A stretch of DNA of 64,000 bases from an uncultured Eubacteriales bacterium. GTDB taxonomy: Bacteria > Bacillota > Clostridia > Oscillospirales > Oscillospiraceae. The translations under genes and the position numbers were made by a program. The notes beneath the pieces were generated by a model, which saw nothing but the letters and a program-made list of their open reading frames with translations, searched no databases and was not told where the DNA came from. Of this stretch, positions 16,132 through 24,674 are shown piece by piece (position 1 is the stretch's first letter; each line of letters opens with the position of its first letter). The DNA lies in assembly GCA_900545495.1 (NCBI GenBank), contig UQZJ01000009.1:34290-98289 (forward strand). The letters are read 5' to 3'.

Positions 16132-16959
16132 ATGGCTGGTATGCTGTATCTGGTCGCCACGCCCATCGGCAATCTGGGGGACTTCTCCCCCCGCGCCGTG
16201 GAGACGCTGGCGGAGGCGGACTTTATCGCCGCCGAGGACACCCGCGTGTCCGTCAAGCTGCTGAATCACTTCGACATCAAAAAGCCGCTGGTCAGCTATC
16301 ACGAGCACAACCGGGCGGCGGCGGGACAGGCCATCCTGACCCGGCTGCTGGCAGGCGAGACCTGCGCGCTGGTAACGGACGCCGGTACGCCCGCCATCAG
16401 CGATCCCGGGCAGGAGTTGGTGGCGCTGTGTGCCGAAAACGGCGTGACGGTACAGGCCATTCCCGGCTGCTGCGCCGCTATCGCTGCGCTGGCCGTATCG
16501 GGTCTGGACACCCGGCGGTTCACCTTCGAGGGCTTCCTGCCCGCCGGTAAGAGCGAGCGCCGCGCCGCGCTGGAGGAGCTGACCGGCGAGACGCGGACCA
16601 TGGTGTTCCATGAGGCCCCCCACCGTCTGCGTACCACGCTGACGGACATGGCGGAGGCGCTGGGCGACCGTCCCGTCGCCCTGTGCCGGGAGCTGACCAA
16701 GCTCCATGAGGACACCGTCCGCACCACACTGGCGCAGGCCGCCGCCTACTACGCCGCCAACGAGCCCCGGGGGGAATATGTGCTGGTGGTGGCAGGCCGG
16801 GAGCGGCAGTCCCAGACCCAGCTGACGCTGGAGGAAGGCGTGGAGCGGGTGCTGCGGCTGCGGGTGGACGGCGTGCGGATGAAGGACGCCGTCCGGCAGG
16901 TGGCCGACGACACCGGCCTGAGCCGCAATGAGCTGTACGACGCGGCGCTGCGGCGCTGA
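16132..16959 (+). CDS. rsmI: 16S rRNA (cytidine1402-2'-O)-methyltransferase
   Basis: RsmI (275 aa) methylates the ribose of C1402 in the decoding centre. The tetrapyrrole-methylase fold is evident from LYLVATPIGNLGDFSPRA, AAEDTRVS, LVTDAGTPAISDPG, FEGFLP and FHEAPHRL. A helical C-terminal domain (LRVDGVRMKDAVRQVADDTG) matches the family. It forms an operon with the TrmN6-like gene and ends at a large palindromic terminator. Confidence 0.96.
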   Translation: MAGMLYLVATPIGNLGDFSPRAVETLAEADFIAAEDTRVSVKLLNHFDIKKPLVSYHEHNRAAAGQAILTRLLAGETCALVTDAGTPAISDPGQELVALCAENGVTVQAIPGCCAAIAALAVSGLDTRRFTFEGFLPAGKSERRAALEELTGETRTMVFHEAPHRLRTTLTDMAEALGDRPVALCRELTKLHEDTVRTTLAQAAAYYAANEPRGEYVLVVAGRERQSQTQLTLEEGVERVLRLRVDGVRMKDAVRQVADDTGLSRNELYDAALRR

Positions 16960-16991
16960 CCGCATCGCACCGCGTACAACAAGGAAACAGC

Positions 16992-17029
16992 AAAAGGGTC
17001 TGCACGGCATATGCCGTGCAGACCCTTTT
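16992..17029. terminator. Perfect palindromic terminator between rsmI and abrB
   Basis: Nineteen-base arms meet without a loop at 17010/17011 and carry AAAA and TTTT ends, serving both convergent genes. Confidence 0.88.
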
Positions 17030-17096
17030 GTCCGCTTTTGGTGTGGATCTCCGCAAAAAACATCCCGGCAAAATGACACCGGTAACGTTTCCGGTA

Positions 17097-17342
17097 TCAG
17101 ATATCCGCCCGAAGCTCCCTCAAGCACTTCGCACAGATATTCTTCCCGTGGAACACCGTCACGTCCTTGCCGCTGTCGCAGAAAATGCAGCTGGGCCGAT
17201 ACTTTTTCAAGATAACGGCAGACCCCTCAACGTAAATCTCCAGCGCATCCTTCTCCACGATATCCAGCGTTCGGCGCAGCTCAATGGGCAGCACGATACG
17301 GCCCAGCTCGTCCACACGTCTGACGATCCCTGTCGCTTTCAC
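17097..17342 (-). CDS. abrB: AbrB-family transition-state regulator
   Basis: This 81-residue protein has the swapped-hairpin DNA-binding domain nearly identical to Bacillus AbrB (GIVRRVDELGRIVLPIELRR, then DALEIYVEG). Instead of the Bacillus C-terminal multimerisation domain it ends in a small zinc-finger-like unit, CIFC ... CAKC. AbrB homologues repress post-exponential and sporulation genes; the adjacent spmAB genes fit that theme. The start is GTG at 17342 after a run of Gs that serves as ribosome site. The gene has its own promoter. Confidence 0.9.
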   Translation of the reverse strand: MKATGIVRRVDELGRIVLPIELRRTLDIVEKDALEIYVEGSAVILKKYRPSCIFCDSGKDVTVFHGKNICAKCLRELRADI

Positions 17343-17395
17343 TCTGGTACCCCCCCTATGTAGTTTTTACAAACACACCTCTACATTGCGTATCC

Positions 17396-17424
17396 AGTAT
17401 GGCATATTTTGCCAACCCTGTCAA
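17396..17424 (-). promoter_or_regulatory. Promoter of abrB
   Basis: A minus-strand TTGACA (17419-17424), a 17-bp spacer and CATACT (17396-17401). Confidence 0.65.
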
Positions 17425-17507
17425 CTGCCGTTCGTCAAAAATCGTTGTGATTCCGCAAATAATGTACAGCACCGCCGCATATGCTCTCCCAAAACGGAGG
17501 TGAGCGC

Positions 17508-18086
17508 ATGGCGATGAGCGTTACATGGACACTGATGGTCGCGGCGTCGCTGGTGTGCGGCGCCGCCTGCGGTACGCTGGGCGATGTGACGGCGGCCGCC
17601 ATGGAGGGCGCCTCCGCCGCCGTGGAGCTGACGCTGTCCATGGCGGGCGCGCTGTGTCTGTGGTCGGGGGTCATGACGGTCATGGAGCGGGGCGGCGTGA
17701 CGGAGGGACTGGCCCGCCTGTTTCGCCCGCTGCTGCGGCGCATCCTGCCCCGTGCCAGCCGGGACGCCGACACGCTGGCGGCGGTATCGGCCAATGTGTC
17801 CGCCAATCTGCTGGGGCTGGGCAACGCCGCCACACCGCTGGGCATCCGGGCGGCGCAGCGGATGGCGGCGGGCTGCGGCGGCGCCGCCAGCGACGAGCTA
17901 TGTCGTCTGGTGGTACTGAACACCGCCTCTATCCAGCTTCTGCCCACCACCGTAGCCGCCATCCGCAGCGCCCACGGGTGTACCGCGCCGCTGGATATCC
18001 TCCCGGCGGTGTGGCTGTCGTCGGTGCTGTCGGTGGCGGCGGGGCTGCTGGCCGCCCGGCTTTTGCAGCAACTCTGGAGGGCGTAG
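17508..18086 (+). CDS. spmA: Spore maturation protein A
   Basis: SpmA (192 aa) is a membrane protein of the nucleoside-recognition (Gate) fold needed for spore core dehydration. The GLARLFRPLLRRILPR and SANVSANLLGLGNAATPLGIRAAQRM blocks are characteristic, the latter being the Gate motif with GLGNAATP. About five hydrophobic helices are present. The ATG at 17508 follows GGAGG by seven bases. spmB begins one base after its stop, so the two are translated as a pair. Confidence 0.93.
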   Translation: MAMSVTWTLMVAASLVCGAACGTLGDVTAAAMEGASAAVELTLSMAGALCLWSGVMTVMERGGVTEGLARLFRPLLRRILPRASRDADTLAAVSANVSANLLGLGNAATPLGIRAAQRMAAGCGGAASDELCRLVVLNTASIQLLPTTVAAIRSAHGCTAPLDILPAVWLSSVLSVAAGLLAARLLQQLWRA

Positions 18087-18087
18087 C

Positions 18088-18609
18088 GTGGATATTGCCT
18101 CCCTTCTCATCCCCCTCCTGCTGGCAGGCACGGCGCTGTGGGCGCTGCGAAAGCGCATAGATGTGTACGACGCCCTCACCGCCGGCGCCTCCGAGGGGCT
18201 GCTGGTGCTGGCGCGGATCGCCCCGTCCCTCATCGCCCTGTTGACGGCGGTGTATATGCTCCGCGCCTCCGGCGCGCTGACGCTTCTGACGCGGCTGCTG
18301 ACGCCTGTACTGGAACGGCTGGGCATCCCGCCGGAGACGGCGGCGCTGCTGCTGGTGCGGCCGGTGTCCGGCTCCGGGGCGCTGGCGGTGGGCAGCGAGC
18401 TGATGGCCGCCCACGGTCCCGACAGCTACATCGGGCGGTGCGCGGCGGTGATGCTGGGCTGCACGGAGACCACCTTCTACACCATCGCCGTGTACTTCGG
18501 CGCGGCGGGCATCCGCCGCACCCGCTACACCGTTCCGGCGGCGCTGACCGCCGATCTGGCGGGGTTTATGGCGGCAGCGTGGAGCGTGCGGCTGTTCTTC
18601 GGCGCATGA
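18088..18609 (+). CDS. spmB: Spore maturation protein B
   Basis: SpmB (173 aa) is the membrane partner of SpmA. Characteristic blocks are KRIDVYDALTAGASEGL and the Gate motif RPVSGSGALAVGSELM, followed by the family segment GCTETTFYTIAVYFGAAGIRR. The start is GTG at 18088 with CTGGAGG upstream inside the end of spmA. A strong terminator overlaps its stop. Its presence shows that the organism descends from, or is, a spore former. Confidence 0.94.
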   Translation: MDIASLLIPLLLAGTALWALRKRIDVYDALTAGASEGLLVLARIAPSLIALLTAVYMLRASGALTLLTRLLTPVLERLGIPPETAALLLVRPVSGSGALAVGSELMAAHGPDSYIGRCAAVMLGCTETTFYTIAVYFGAAGIRRTRYTVPAALTADLAGFMAAAWSVRLFFGA

Positions 18610-18640
18610 AAAAAGCGCACCCGCAGGTGCGCTTTTTGCT
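18608..18640. terminator. Bidirectional terminator between spmB and argS
   Basis: A short stem GCGCACC/GGTGCGC with a CGCA loop lies between A6 and T5 tracts. Confidence 0.9.
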
Positions 18641-18645
18641 TATGG

Positions 18646-20388
18646 TCACATTTTCTCCGGCGCGGAGCAGCCGATGAGGGTCATGCCGTTTTTCAGCACG
18701 GCCCGGGCAGTGTCCGCCAGCTTCAGACGGGCCAGCAGCACGTCCTTCTCCTCGCCCTTGATGCGGCAGGCGTTGTAGAACTTGTGGAACGCGGCGGCCA
18801 ACTCCGACAGGTAGCGGTTGATGAAGCTGGGGTCGTAGTCCCGGGCAGCCAGACGCACCACCACCGGGTACTGGGCCAGCTGCTTGATGAGCGCCTTCTC
18901 CTCGTCGGCGGTAAGCAGCGTTAGATCGGCCTGCGCCGCAGCGGGTACGTCGTAGCCCTCTGCCGCCAGCGCCTTGAGCAGCGTGCAGATGCGGGCATAG
19001 GCGTACTGCACATAGTAGACCGGGTTCTCGCTGTCCTCCCGGACGGCCAGACCCAAATCGAACTCCATCTGGGTGTCGGGCTTGGCGTTGAAGAACCAAC
19101 GGCAGGCGTCCACGGGGATCTCGTCCAGCAGATCGGTGAGGCTGATGGCCTTGCCGGTACGCTTGGACATACGCACCACCTCGCCGTCCCGCACCAGCTT
19201 CACCAGCTGCATCAGCACGATATCCAGCCGATGCTCGCCGTCCAGACCCAGCGCGTCCATAGCGCCCTTCAGGCGGGCCACATGGCCGTGGTGGTCGGCG
19301 CCCCAGATGTTCACCACCTTGTCAAAGCCGCGGACGGCGAACTTGTTCCGGTGGTAGGCGATATCGGCGGCAAAGTAGGTGTAGAATCCGTTGGCGCGGC
19401 GGAGCACGTCGTCCTTCAGCGCCAGCTTCTCGATGTCCTCGTCGGACTTACCGGCGGCACGGAGCTTCTCCGCCAGAATGTTGGAGGTCTTCAGCCACAG
19501 AGCGCCGTCCTTCTCATACGTCCAGCCCCGGTCGGTGAGCAGCTGCACGGAGTCCGCCACATAGCCGCTCTCGTGGAGGGTGGACTCAAAGAACCACTGG
19601 TCGTACTGGATGCCGTAGCGGGCCAGATCGGTCTTCATCTTGGGGATGTTGCGGCTCAGGCCGAACTGGGCCAGCGCGTCGTGGCGCACCTGCTCCTCGC
19701 AGTTCAGGTACTTGTCGCCCTCCTGCTCGTAGAAGGCCTGCGCCAGCTCGCGGATATCGTCGCCGTGGTAGCCGTCCTCCGGGAACTCCACCGCGTCCTC
19801 GCCCTTGATGATCTGGAGGTAGCGCGCCTCCAGACTCTTGGCGAATTTCTCGATCTGGTTGCCGGCGTCGTTGACGTAGAACTCACGGGTCACGTCGGCG
19901 CCGGACTTTTGCAGCACGCTGGCCAGCGTATCGCCCAGCACACCGCCGCGGGCGTTGCCCATGTGCATGGGGCCGGTGGGGTTGGCGGACACGAACTCCA
20001 CCATGTACTTCTTCCCCGCCAGCATATCGTTCTCACCGTAGCGCGCACCGGCGGCCTCGATGCCGGAGACGGTGTCGGCATACCACTTGCCGCCCAGCCG
20101 GAAGTTCAGGAAGCCAGGGCCTGCCAGCTCCACGGAGGTGAAGTAGCTGCCCTCCAGCGCCATGTTGTCGATGAGGGTCTGTGCCACCTGCCGGGGGTTC
20201 ATCTTCATGGCCTTGGCCGCCGCCAGACAGAAAGTGGTGGTATAGTCGCCGTTGGCGGTGTCCTTGGGGATCTCCACCGCCGGGGTCACGGTAATGCCGG
20301 CGGGTAAAACACCGGCGGCAGCGGCCTTTTCATAGGCCGCCACAGTCAGCTGCAGTACCTGATCTTTGGCGCTCTGGATCATATTCAT
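18646..20388 (-). CDS. argS: Arginine--tRNA ligase
   Basis: ArgRS (580 aa) charges tRNA-Arg. It shows the N-terminal Add-1 domain, the HIGH-equivalent in SANPTGPMHMGNARGG, the conserved Asn/Asp segment EFYVNDAGNQIEKFA, the KMSKS-equivalent VRMSKRTGKAISL, and the DALR anticodon-binding domain at the C-terminus. The ATG at 20388 follows GGAGAA; a longer reading overlaps the ywiB-like gene and is rejected. It is the last gene of the leftward murI-ywiB-argS cluster. Confidence 0.98.
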   Translation of the reverse strand: MNMIQSAKDQVLQLTVAAYEKAAAAGVLPAGITVTPAVEIPKDTANGDYTTTFCLAAAKAMKMNPRQVAQTLIDNMALEGSYFTSVELAGPGFLNFRLGGKWYADTVSGIEAAGARYGENDMLAGKKYMVEFVSANPTGPMHMGNARGGVLGDTLASVLQKSGADVTREFYVNDAGNQIEKFAKSLEARYLQIIKGEDAVEFPEDGYHGDDIRELAQAFYEQEGDKYLNCEEQVRHDALAQFGLSRNIPKMKTDLARYGIQYDQWFFESTLHESGYVADSVQLLTDRGWTYEKDGALWLKTSNILAEKLRAAGKSDEDIEKLALKDDVLRRANGFYTYFAADIAYHRNKFAVRGFDKVVNIWGADHHGHVARLKGAMDALGLDGEHRLDIVLMQLVKLVRDGEVVRMSKRTGKAISLTDLLDEIPVDACRWFFNAKPDTQMEFDLGLAVREDSENPVYYVQYAYARICTLLKALAAEGYDVPAAAQADLTLLTADEEKALIKQLAQYPVVVRLAARDYDPSFINRYLSELAAAFHKFYNACRIKGEEKDVLLARLKLADTARAVLKNGMTLIGCSAPEKM

Positions 20389-20390
20389 CG

Positions 20391-20831
20391 TCAGTTCTCC
20401 TCTTTCGTTAAAGTCAGCTCCACCTGCAGCGCCGACAGGGGCTGCACACCGAGGAGCAATGTATACGCCAATGTGATAAAGCCCTGTCCCCGGCGGGACA
20501 GCTGCCACGCCACCTCCTTGGTGGCGACGTTCAGCATCAGGGCACCGCCGTCGCCGCCGTCAATGCGGGTGGCGGTGGGCGTCTTGGGGTCCAGCAGCAG
20601 GCCGTAGCCGCCGCTGTCCGCCTCGTTGATGACCACCGCACGGCGGGTGGCCGTCTCCAGCCGGATCTCGGAGACGATGGCGCTGCCGTCGACCTCGTTG
20701 GCCGCCTCGTACCGCAGATGCCATCCCTCCGCTGTTTTTGTCAATACGCCCTGTCCCCGGAAGGACAGCACATCCTCCTGCCCGCCGAAGCGGCTGCGGC
20801 TCTTCACCGCCACCTGTACACGTTCCGCCAT
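20391..20831 (-). CDS. DUF1934 (YwiB-like) beta-barrel protein
   Basis: This 146-residue protein resembles Bacillus YwiB, a small calycin-like barrel of unknown function (DUF1934), which lies next to argS in Bacillus as here. It begins MAERVQVAVKSRSRFGG and ends PLSALQVELTLTKEEN; the body alternates charged and hydrophobic residues as expected for strands. The ATG at 20831 follows GAGGTGG. Two bases separate its stop from argS and eight bases separate it from murI, so the three genes form an operon. Confidence 0.8.
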   Translation of the reverse strand: MAERVQVAVKSRSRFGGQEDVLSFRGQGVLTKTAEGWHLRYEAANEVDGSAIVSEIRLETATRRAVVINEADSGGYGLLLDPKTPTATRIDGGDGGALMLNVATKEVAWQLSRRGQGFITLAYTLLLGVQPLSALQVELTLTKEEN

Positions 20832-20839
20832 GGCCCACC

Positions 20840-21655
20840 TCAATACTGCTCGATGTCCACGGCCCGCACCGCGCCGCTCAGCGGCTGGCCCAGAAACGTG
20901 GCAGCCAGCAGGCCGAAATCCTCCGGCCGGTCGCTGGCATACAGCGTCGTCTCTCCGCAGGGCCGGTCTGCCAGCAGCTCGCGGTCTGTCAGCTCCCCCT
21001 TCAGGGCGCGAGCCACCTCGGCTCCGGCATCCACCAGCGTCACCGCCGGGCCCATGATGCGCCCGATGATCTCCGCCAGCAGCGGATAGTGGGTGCAGCC
21101 CATGATGAGGGTGTCGATGCCCGTATCCCGCAGCGGCTCCAGATACTCCCGCGCCACCGTTTCGATGACCGTATCGCCCACGCGGAACCGCCCGTTCTCC
21201 ACCAGCGGCACAAACAGCGGGCAAGCCTTGCTGACCACCGTGATGTCGCCGTCCAGTCCGGCGATGGTGCGCTCATACGCGCCGGAGCGCACAGACGCGG
21301 CGGTGGCGATCAGCCCCACCCGCTTGTTCCGGGTAACGGACACGGCGCGGCGGCAGGACGGCTCCACCACACCCAGCATGGGCAGGTCGGCGTTCTCCGC
21401 CTGTAAGCGGGGCAGCGCCGTGGTGGATACGGTGCCGCAGGCCACCACCAGCGCCTTGATATCGAATGTCCGCAGGAAGCGGACATCCTGCCGGGCGTAG
21501 CGCAGCAGGATCTCGGCGGATCGGCTGCCGTAGGGTACACGGGACGTGTCCCCGAAGTATATAATGTTTTCAGAGGGGAGGATGCTGCGGATCTCCCGCA
21601 CGGCGGTGAGGCCGCCGCTGCCGGAGTCGAACACCCCGATGGGACGCAGGTCCAT
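20840..21655 (-). CDS. murI: Glutamate racemase
   Basis: MurI (271 aa) supplies D-glutamate for peptidoglycan. Motifs seen are IGVFDSGSGGLTAVREI at the N-terminus, YFGDTSRVPYG, the first catalytic cysteine in VVACGTVSTTAL, and the second in IMGCTHYPLL. The first catalytic motif reads ACGT rather than the common ACNT, a small variation. AAGGAG lies before the ATG. It heads the murI-ywiB-argS group and is divergent from the unknown gene at 21846. Confidence 0.95.
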   Translation of the reverse strand: MDLRPIGVFDSGSGGLTAVREIRSILPSENIIYFGDTSRVPYGSRSAEILLRYARQDVRFLRTFDIKALVVACGTVSTTALPRLQAENADLPMLGVVEPSCRRAVSVTRNKRVGLIATAASVRSGAYERTIAGLDGDITVVSKACPLFVPLVENGRFRVGDTVIETVAREYLEPLRDTGIDTLIMGCTHYPLLAEIIGRIMGPAVTLVDAGAEVARALKGELTDRELLADRPCGETTLYASDRPEDFGLLAATFLGQPLSGAVRAVDIEQY

Positions 21656-21799
21656 GGAAACGCTCCTTATCGCAGTGAACTTTGTTATTTTGCTTATTTG
21701 CAGTTAACTTATATATTGTACTATGAAGAAGCGCCCGACACAAGCTAAATTTTGGCGGCCCTTCCCACTTTTTCTATGGCATTCCGCGATACACCGTGT

Positions 21800-21805
21800 T
21801 ATAAT
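21800..21805 (+). promoter_or_regulatory. -10 box of the gene at 21846
   Basis: A perfect TATAAT lies 40 bp before the start codon. The -35 region is weak (best match ATGGCA, 18-bp spacer). Confidence 0.5.
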
Positions 21806-21845
21806 CAGGAAAACAAAGCGCTGACCGCGAAATGGAGGTGGTCTG

Positions 21846-22259
21846 ATGGAGCTGAAAATGACGGAAAAGCAGTTCCGGCGTCTGCTGGATCTGGTGTATA
21901 TCGGCAACTGGGTGCTGAACTCCACCCGCGGCGACGACCGCATCAGGGAGTACGATCAGGTGGAGAGTCTGGTGTTTGCCCACTGTCTCGACCACGGCAT
22001 GGCGCCGCTGACGGAGCTGTATCAGGGCGAGCTGATCCCCTCCCGCGCCTTCGCCGACGGCGGGATCCACGAGGCCATCATGGCCTATGAGGACACCACG
22101 TTCTTTGAGATACTGGCGCAGGAGCTGGCGCTGCGGGATATGGACGATCCCCCCATCACGCCGGAGAACTACGACGAGGTGATGGCCCGGATGGAGACGT
22201 ATCTGGGGGAATTCGAGCAGCACGGCACCGACAACATCACCGTGGATATGGACGACTGA
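21846..22259 (+). CDS. Conserved-looking acidic protein, unknown function
   Basis: This 137-residue cytoplasmic protein has no signal or membrane segment and is strongly acidic, ending DNITVDMDD. It is predicted to be mainly helical (MTEKQFRRLLDLVYIGNWVLN at the front, ITPENYDEVMARMETYLGEF near the end). I do not recognise a domain. GGAGGT lies at good distance from the ATG, and the gene has its own TATAAT box and terminator, so it is a genuine single-gene unit. It is divergent from murI. Confidence 0.75.
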   Translation: MELKMTEKQFRRLLDLVYIGNWVLNSTRGDDRIREYDQVESLVFAHCLDHGMAPLTELYQGELIPSRAFADGGIHEAIMAYEDTTFFEILAQELALRDMDDPPITPENYDEVMARMETYLGEFEQHGTDNITVDMDD

Positions 22260-22266
22260 GCAGCAT

Positions 22267-22301
22267 GAAGCGCTCCGGCCTTGCCGGAGCGCTTCTTTTT
22301 T
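22267..22301. terminator. Bidirectional terminator
   Basis: GAAGCGCTCCGGC pairs with GCCGGAGCGCTTC over a CTT loop, followed by six Ts, between convergent genes. Confidence 0.93.
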
Positions 22302-22303
22302 GC

Positions 22304-23680
22304 TTATTCCTCGTTCTCCGCCAGATACCGCGCCACATAGACGCCGCTGGCCGACGCGTGGGACAGGGAGTGGGTCACGCCGCTGCCGTCGCCGATGACG
22401 AACAGGCCCTTGTGGAGCGTCTCCAGATTCTCGTCCAGCGCCACCTCCATGTTGTAGAACTTTACCTCCACGCCGTAGAGCAGCGTGTCGTCGCTGGCGG
22501 TGCCGGGGGCGATCTTGTCCAGCGCGTAGATCATCTCGATGATACCGTCCAGAATGCGCTTGGGCATCACCAGACTCAGGTCGCCGGGGGTGGCCGCCAG
22601 CGTGGGGGTCATGAAGCCCTTTTCAATGCGCTTGGGCGTAGTACGCTGTCCGCGGATCAGGTCGCCGAACCGCTGCACCATCACGCCGCCGCCCAGCATA
22701 TTGCTGAGCCGTGCGATGCTCTCGCCGTAGCCGTTGCTGTCCCGGAACGGCTCGGTAAAGTGCTTGGACACCAGCAGGGCGAAGTTGGTGTTCTCCGTAT
22801 GCATGGCCGGATCCTCGTAGCTGTGGCCGTTGACGGTGACGATGCCGTTGGTGTTCTCGTTGACCACCGCGCCACGGGGATTCATGCAGAACGTCCGCAC
22901 CTTGTCCTGATATTTCTCGGTCTTATAGACGATCTTGCTCTCGTACAGCTCGTCGGTAATGGGGGCGAACACCTCGGCGGGCAGCTCCACCCGGACGCCG
23001 ATATCCACCCGGTTGGACTTGGTGGGGATCTTCAGCGCCTCACATACGGACTCCATCCACTTGCTGCCGCTGCGTCCCACGGAGATGATGCACTTGCGGC
23101 CGCTGAACGTACCCTTGTCCGTCTCCGCCTCATAGGTGCCATCCTCCGCGATGGTCAGTGCCTTCACCGGCGTCAGGAAGTGGAAGTCGATATGCTCCTT
23201 CAGCTGGGCGTACAGGTTTTCCAGCACCTTATAGTTGATATCCGTACCCAGATGCCGCACGGAGGCGTCCAGCAGGTGGAGATTATTTTGCAGGCACAGG
23301 CGCTTGAAGCCGCTGTCCGCCGTGGAGTACAGCTTGGTGCCGGCGCCGCCGCAGGCCACGTTGATGTCGTCCACATAGTGCATCAGCTCCATGGCCTTCT
23401 GCTTGCCGATGTACTCGTACAGCGTGCCGCCAAACTCGTTGGTCAGGTTGTACTTACCGTCTGAGAAGGCACCAGCGCCGCCGAAGCCGTTCATAATGGC
23501 ACAGGTCTTGCAGTGGATGCAGGACTTGATCTTGTCGCCGTCAATGGGACAGTGCCGCTTCTCCAGCGGGTTGCCCGCCTCCAGCACGGCCACCTTCCAC
23601 TCCGGCTTCCGCTGCATCAGCTCATAGGCGGAGAAGATACCGCCGGGGCCTGCGCCGATGATCAATACATCATATTTCAT
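22304..23680 (-). CDS. FAD-dependent dehydrogenase of the COG2509 type
   Basis: This 458-residue flavoprotein starts with a dinucleotide-binding motif (YDVLIIGAGPGGIFSAYEL) and ends with the FAD-associated GLFVIGDGSGVTHSLSHASASGVYVA. A cysteine cluster CIHCKTCAIMNGFGGAGAF (about residues 54-73) is a distinctive feature that resembles the uncharacterised COG2509 flavoprotein family. Substrate and partner are unknown. It stands alone, divergent from thyA, with a terminator behind it. The family assignment is from memory of motifs and is moderately sure. Confidence 0.8.
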   Translation of the reverse strand: MKYDVLIIGAGPGGIFSAYELMQRKPEWKVAVLEAGNPLEKRHCPIDGDKIKSCIHCKTCAIMNGFGGAGAFSDGKYNLTNEFGGTLYEYIGKQKAMELMHYVDDINVACGGAGTKLYSTADSGFKRLCLQNNLHLLDASVRHLGTDINYKVLENLYAQLKEHIDFHFLTPVKALTIAEDGTYEAETDKGTFSGRKCIISVGRSGSKWMESVCEALKIPTKSNRVDIGVRVELPAEVFAPITDELYESKIVYKTEKYQDKVRTFCMNPRGAVVNENTNGIVTVNGHSYEDPAMHTENTNFALLVSKHFTEPFRDSNGYGESIARLSNMLGGGVMVQRFGDLIRGQRTTPKRIEKGFMTPTLAATPGDLSLVMPKRILDGIIEMIYALDKIAPGTASDDTLLYGVEVKFYNMEVALDENLETLHKGLFVIGDGSGVTHSLSHASASGVYVARYLAENEE

Positions 23681-23798
23681 CAGAAGATTACCTCCTTCAC
23701 ATTTTCAACCAGCATACAGTATACCCGAAGTATCGGCAGGACGCAATTTCTTTTTTCTTATTCCTCACATTTGTATTTCAAATCACGCGCGAATCTGC

Positions 23799-23804
23799 TA
23801 CAAT
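23799..23804 (+). promoter_or_regulatory. -10 box of the thyA operon
   Basis: TACAAT lies 28 bp before thyA with a weak -35 (TTTCAA, 17-bp spacer). Confidence 0.45.
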
Positions 23805-23831
23805 GAGGAAAACAAACAGGGGGGTACGCTT

Positions 23832-24662
23832 ATGAGCCGTGCAGACCAGATCTTCAAGGAAAATTGCCGTGACATCCTGCAAAACGGGGTGTGGGACACC
23901 GACCAGCAAGTGCGTCCCCACTGGGACGACGGCACGCCCGCCCACACCGTAAAAAAGTTCGGCATCGTCAACCGCTACGATCTACGGGAGGAGTTTCCCA
24001 TCCTCACCGTGCGCCGCACCTATTTCAAGACCTGCATCGACGAGCTGCTGTGGATCTGGCAGCAGAAGTCCAACAACATCCACGACCTGCGGGGCCACAT
24101 CTGGGACAGCTGGGCGGATGAGAACGGCTCCATCGGCAAGGCCTACGGCTACCAGCTGGCGGTGAAGCACCAGTACCCCGAGGGGGAGATGGATCAGGTG
24201 GATCGGGTGCTGTACGATCTGAAGCACAACCCCGCCAGCCGCCGCATCCTCACCAATATCTACAACTTTCAGGATCTCCACGAGATGGCGCTGTATCCCT
24301 GCGCCTACTCCATGACCTTTAATGTCTCCGGCAACACCCTCAACGCCATCCTCAACCAGCGCAGTCAGGATATGCTGGCCGCCAACAACTGGAACGTGGT
24401 GCAGTACAGCGTGCTGGTGCATATGATGGCGCAGGTGTCCGGTCTGGAGGCCGGCGAGCTGGTTCACGTCATCGCCGACGCCCACATCTACGACCGCCAT
24501 GTCCCCATCATCGAAAAGCTGCTGGAGCAGGACGAGCGTCCCGCTCCCCGCTTCGTGATGGACAAGTCTATCTCCGATTTCTACCGGTTCACACGGGACA
24601 GCTTCTCGCTGGAGGGCTACGACCCTCAGCCCTTCGAGGACAAGATCCCCGTGGCCATCTAA
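23832..24662 (+). CDS. thyA: Thymidylate synthase
   Basis: ThyA (276 aa) makes dTMP from dUMP using methylene-tetrahydrofolate. The catalytic cysteine is in ALYPCAYSMTFNVSG, the phosphate-binding arginines in HNPASRRILTNIYN, and NQRSQDMLAANNWNVVQYS and HIYDRHVPIIEKLL complete the fold. The ATG at 23832 follows a G-rich ribosome site. It is 12 bp upstream of dfrA, the classical pair that regenerates tetrahydrofolate from the dihydrofolate produced by ThyA. Confidence 0.97.
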   Translation: MSRADQIFKENCRDILQNGVWDTDQQVRPHWDDGTPAHTVKKFGIVNRYDLREEFPILTVRRTYFKTCIDELLWIWQQKSNNIHDLRGHIWDSWADENGSIGKAYGYQLAVKHQYPEGEMDQVDRVLYDLKHNPASRRILTNIYNFQDLHEMALYPCAYSMTFNVSGNTLNAILNQRSQDMLAANNWNVVQYSVLVHMMAQVSGLEAGELVHVIADAHIYDRHVPIIEKLLEQDERPAPRFVMDKSISDFYRFTRDSFSLEGYDPQPFEDKIPVAI

Positions 24663-24674
24663 GGAGGAACGCCC

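Noticed and set aside
22265..23464. 399-codon plus-strand frame opposite the flavoprotein gene
   Set aside because: Starts inside the terminator hairpin and mirrors the COG2509-like gene; no independent support.
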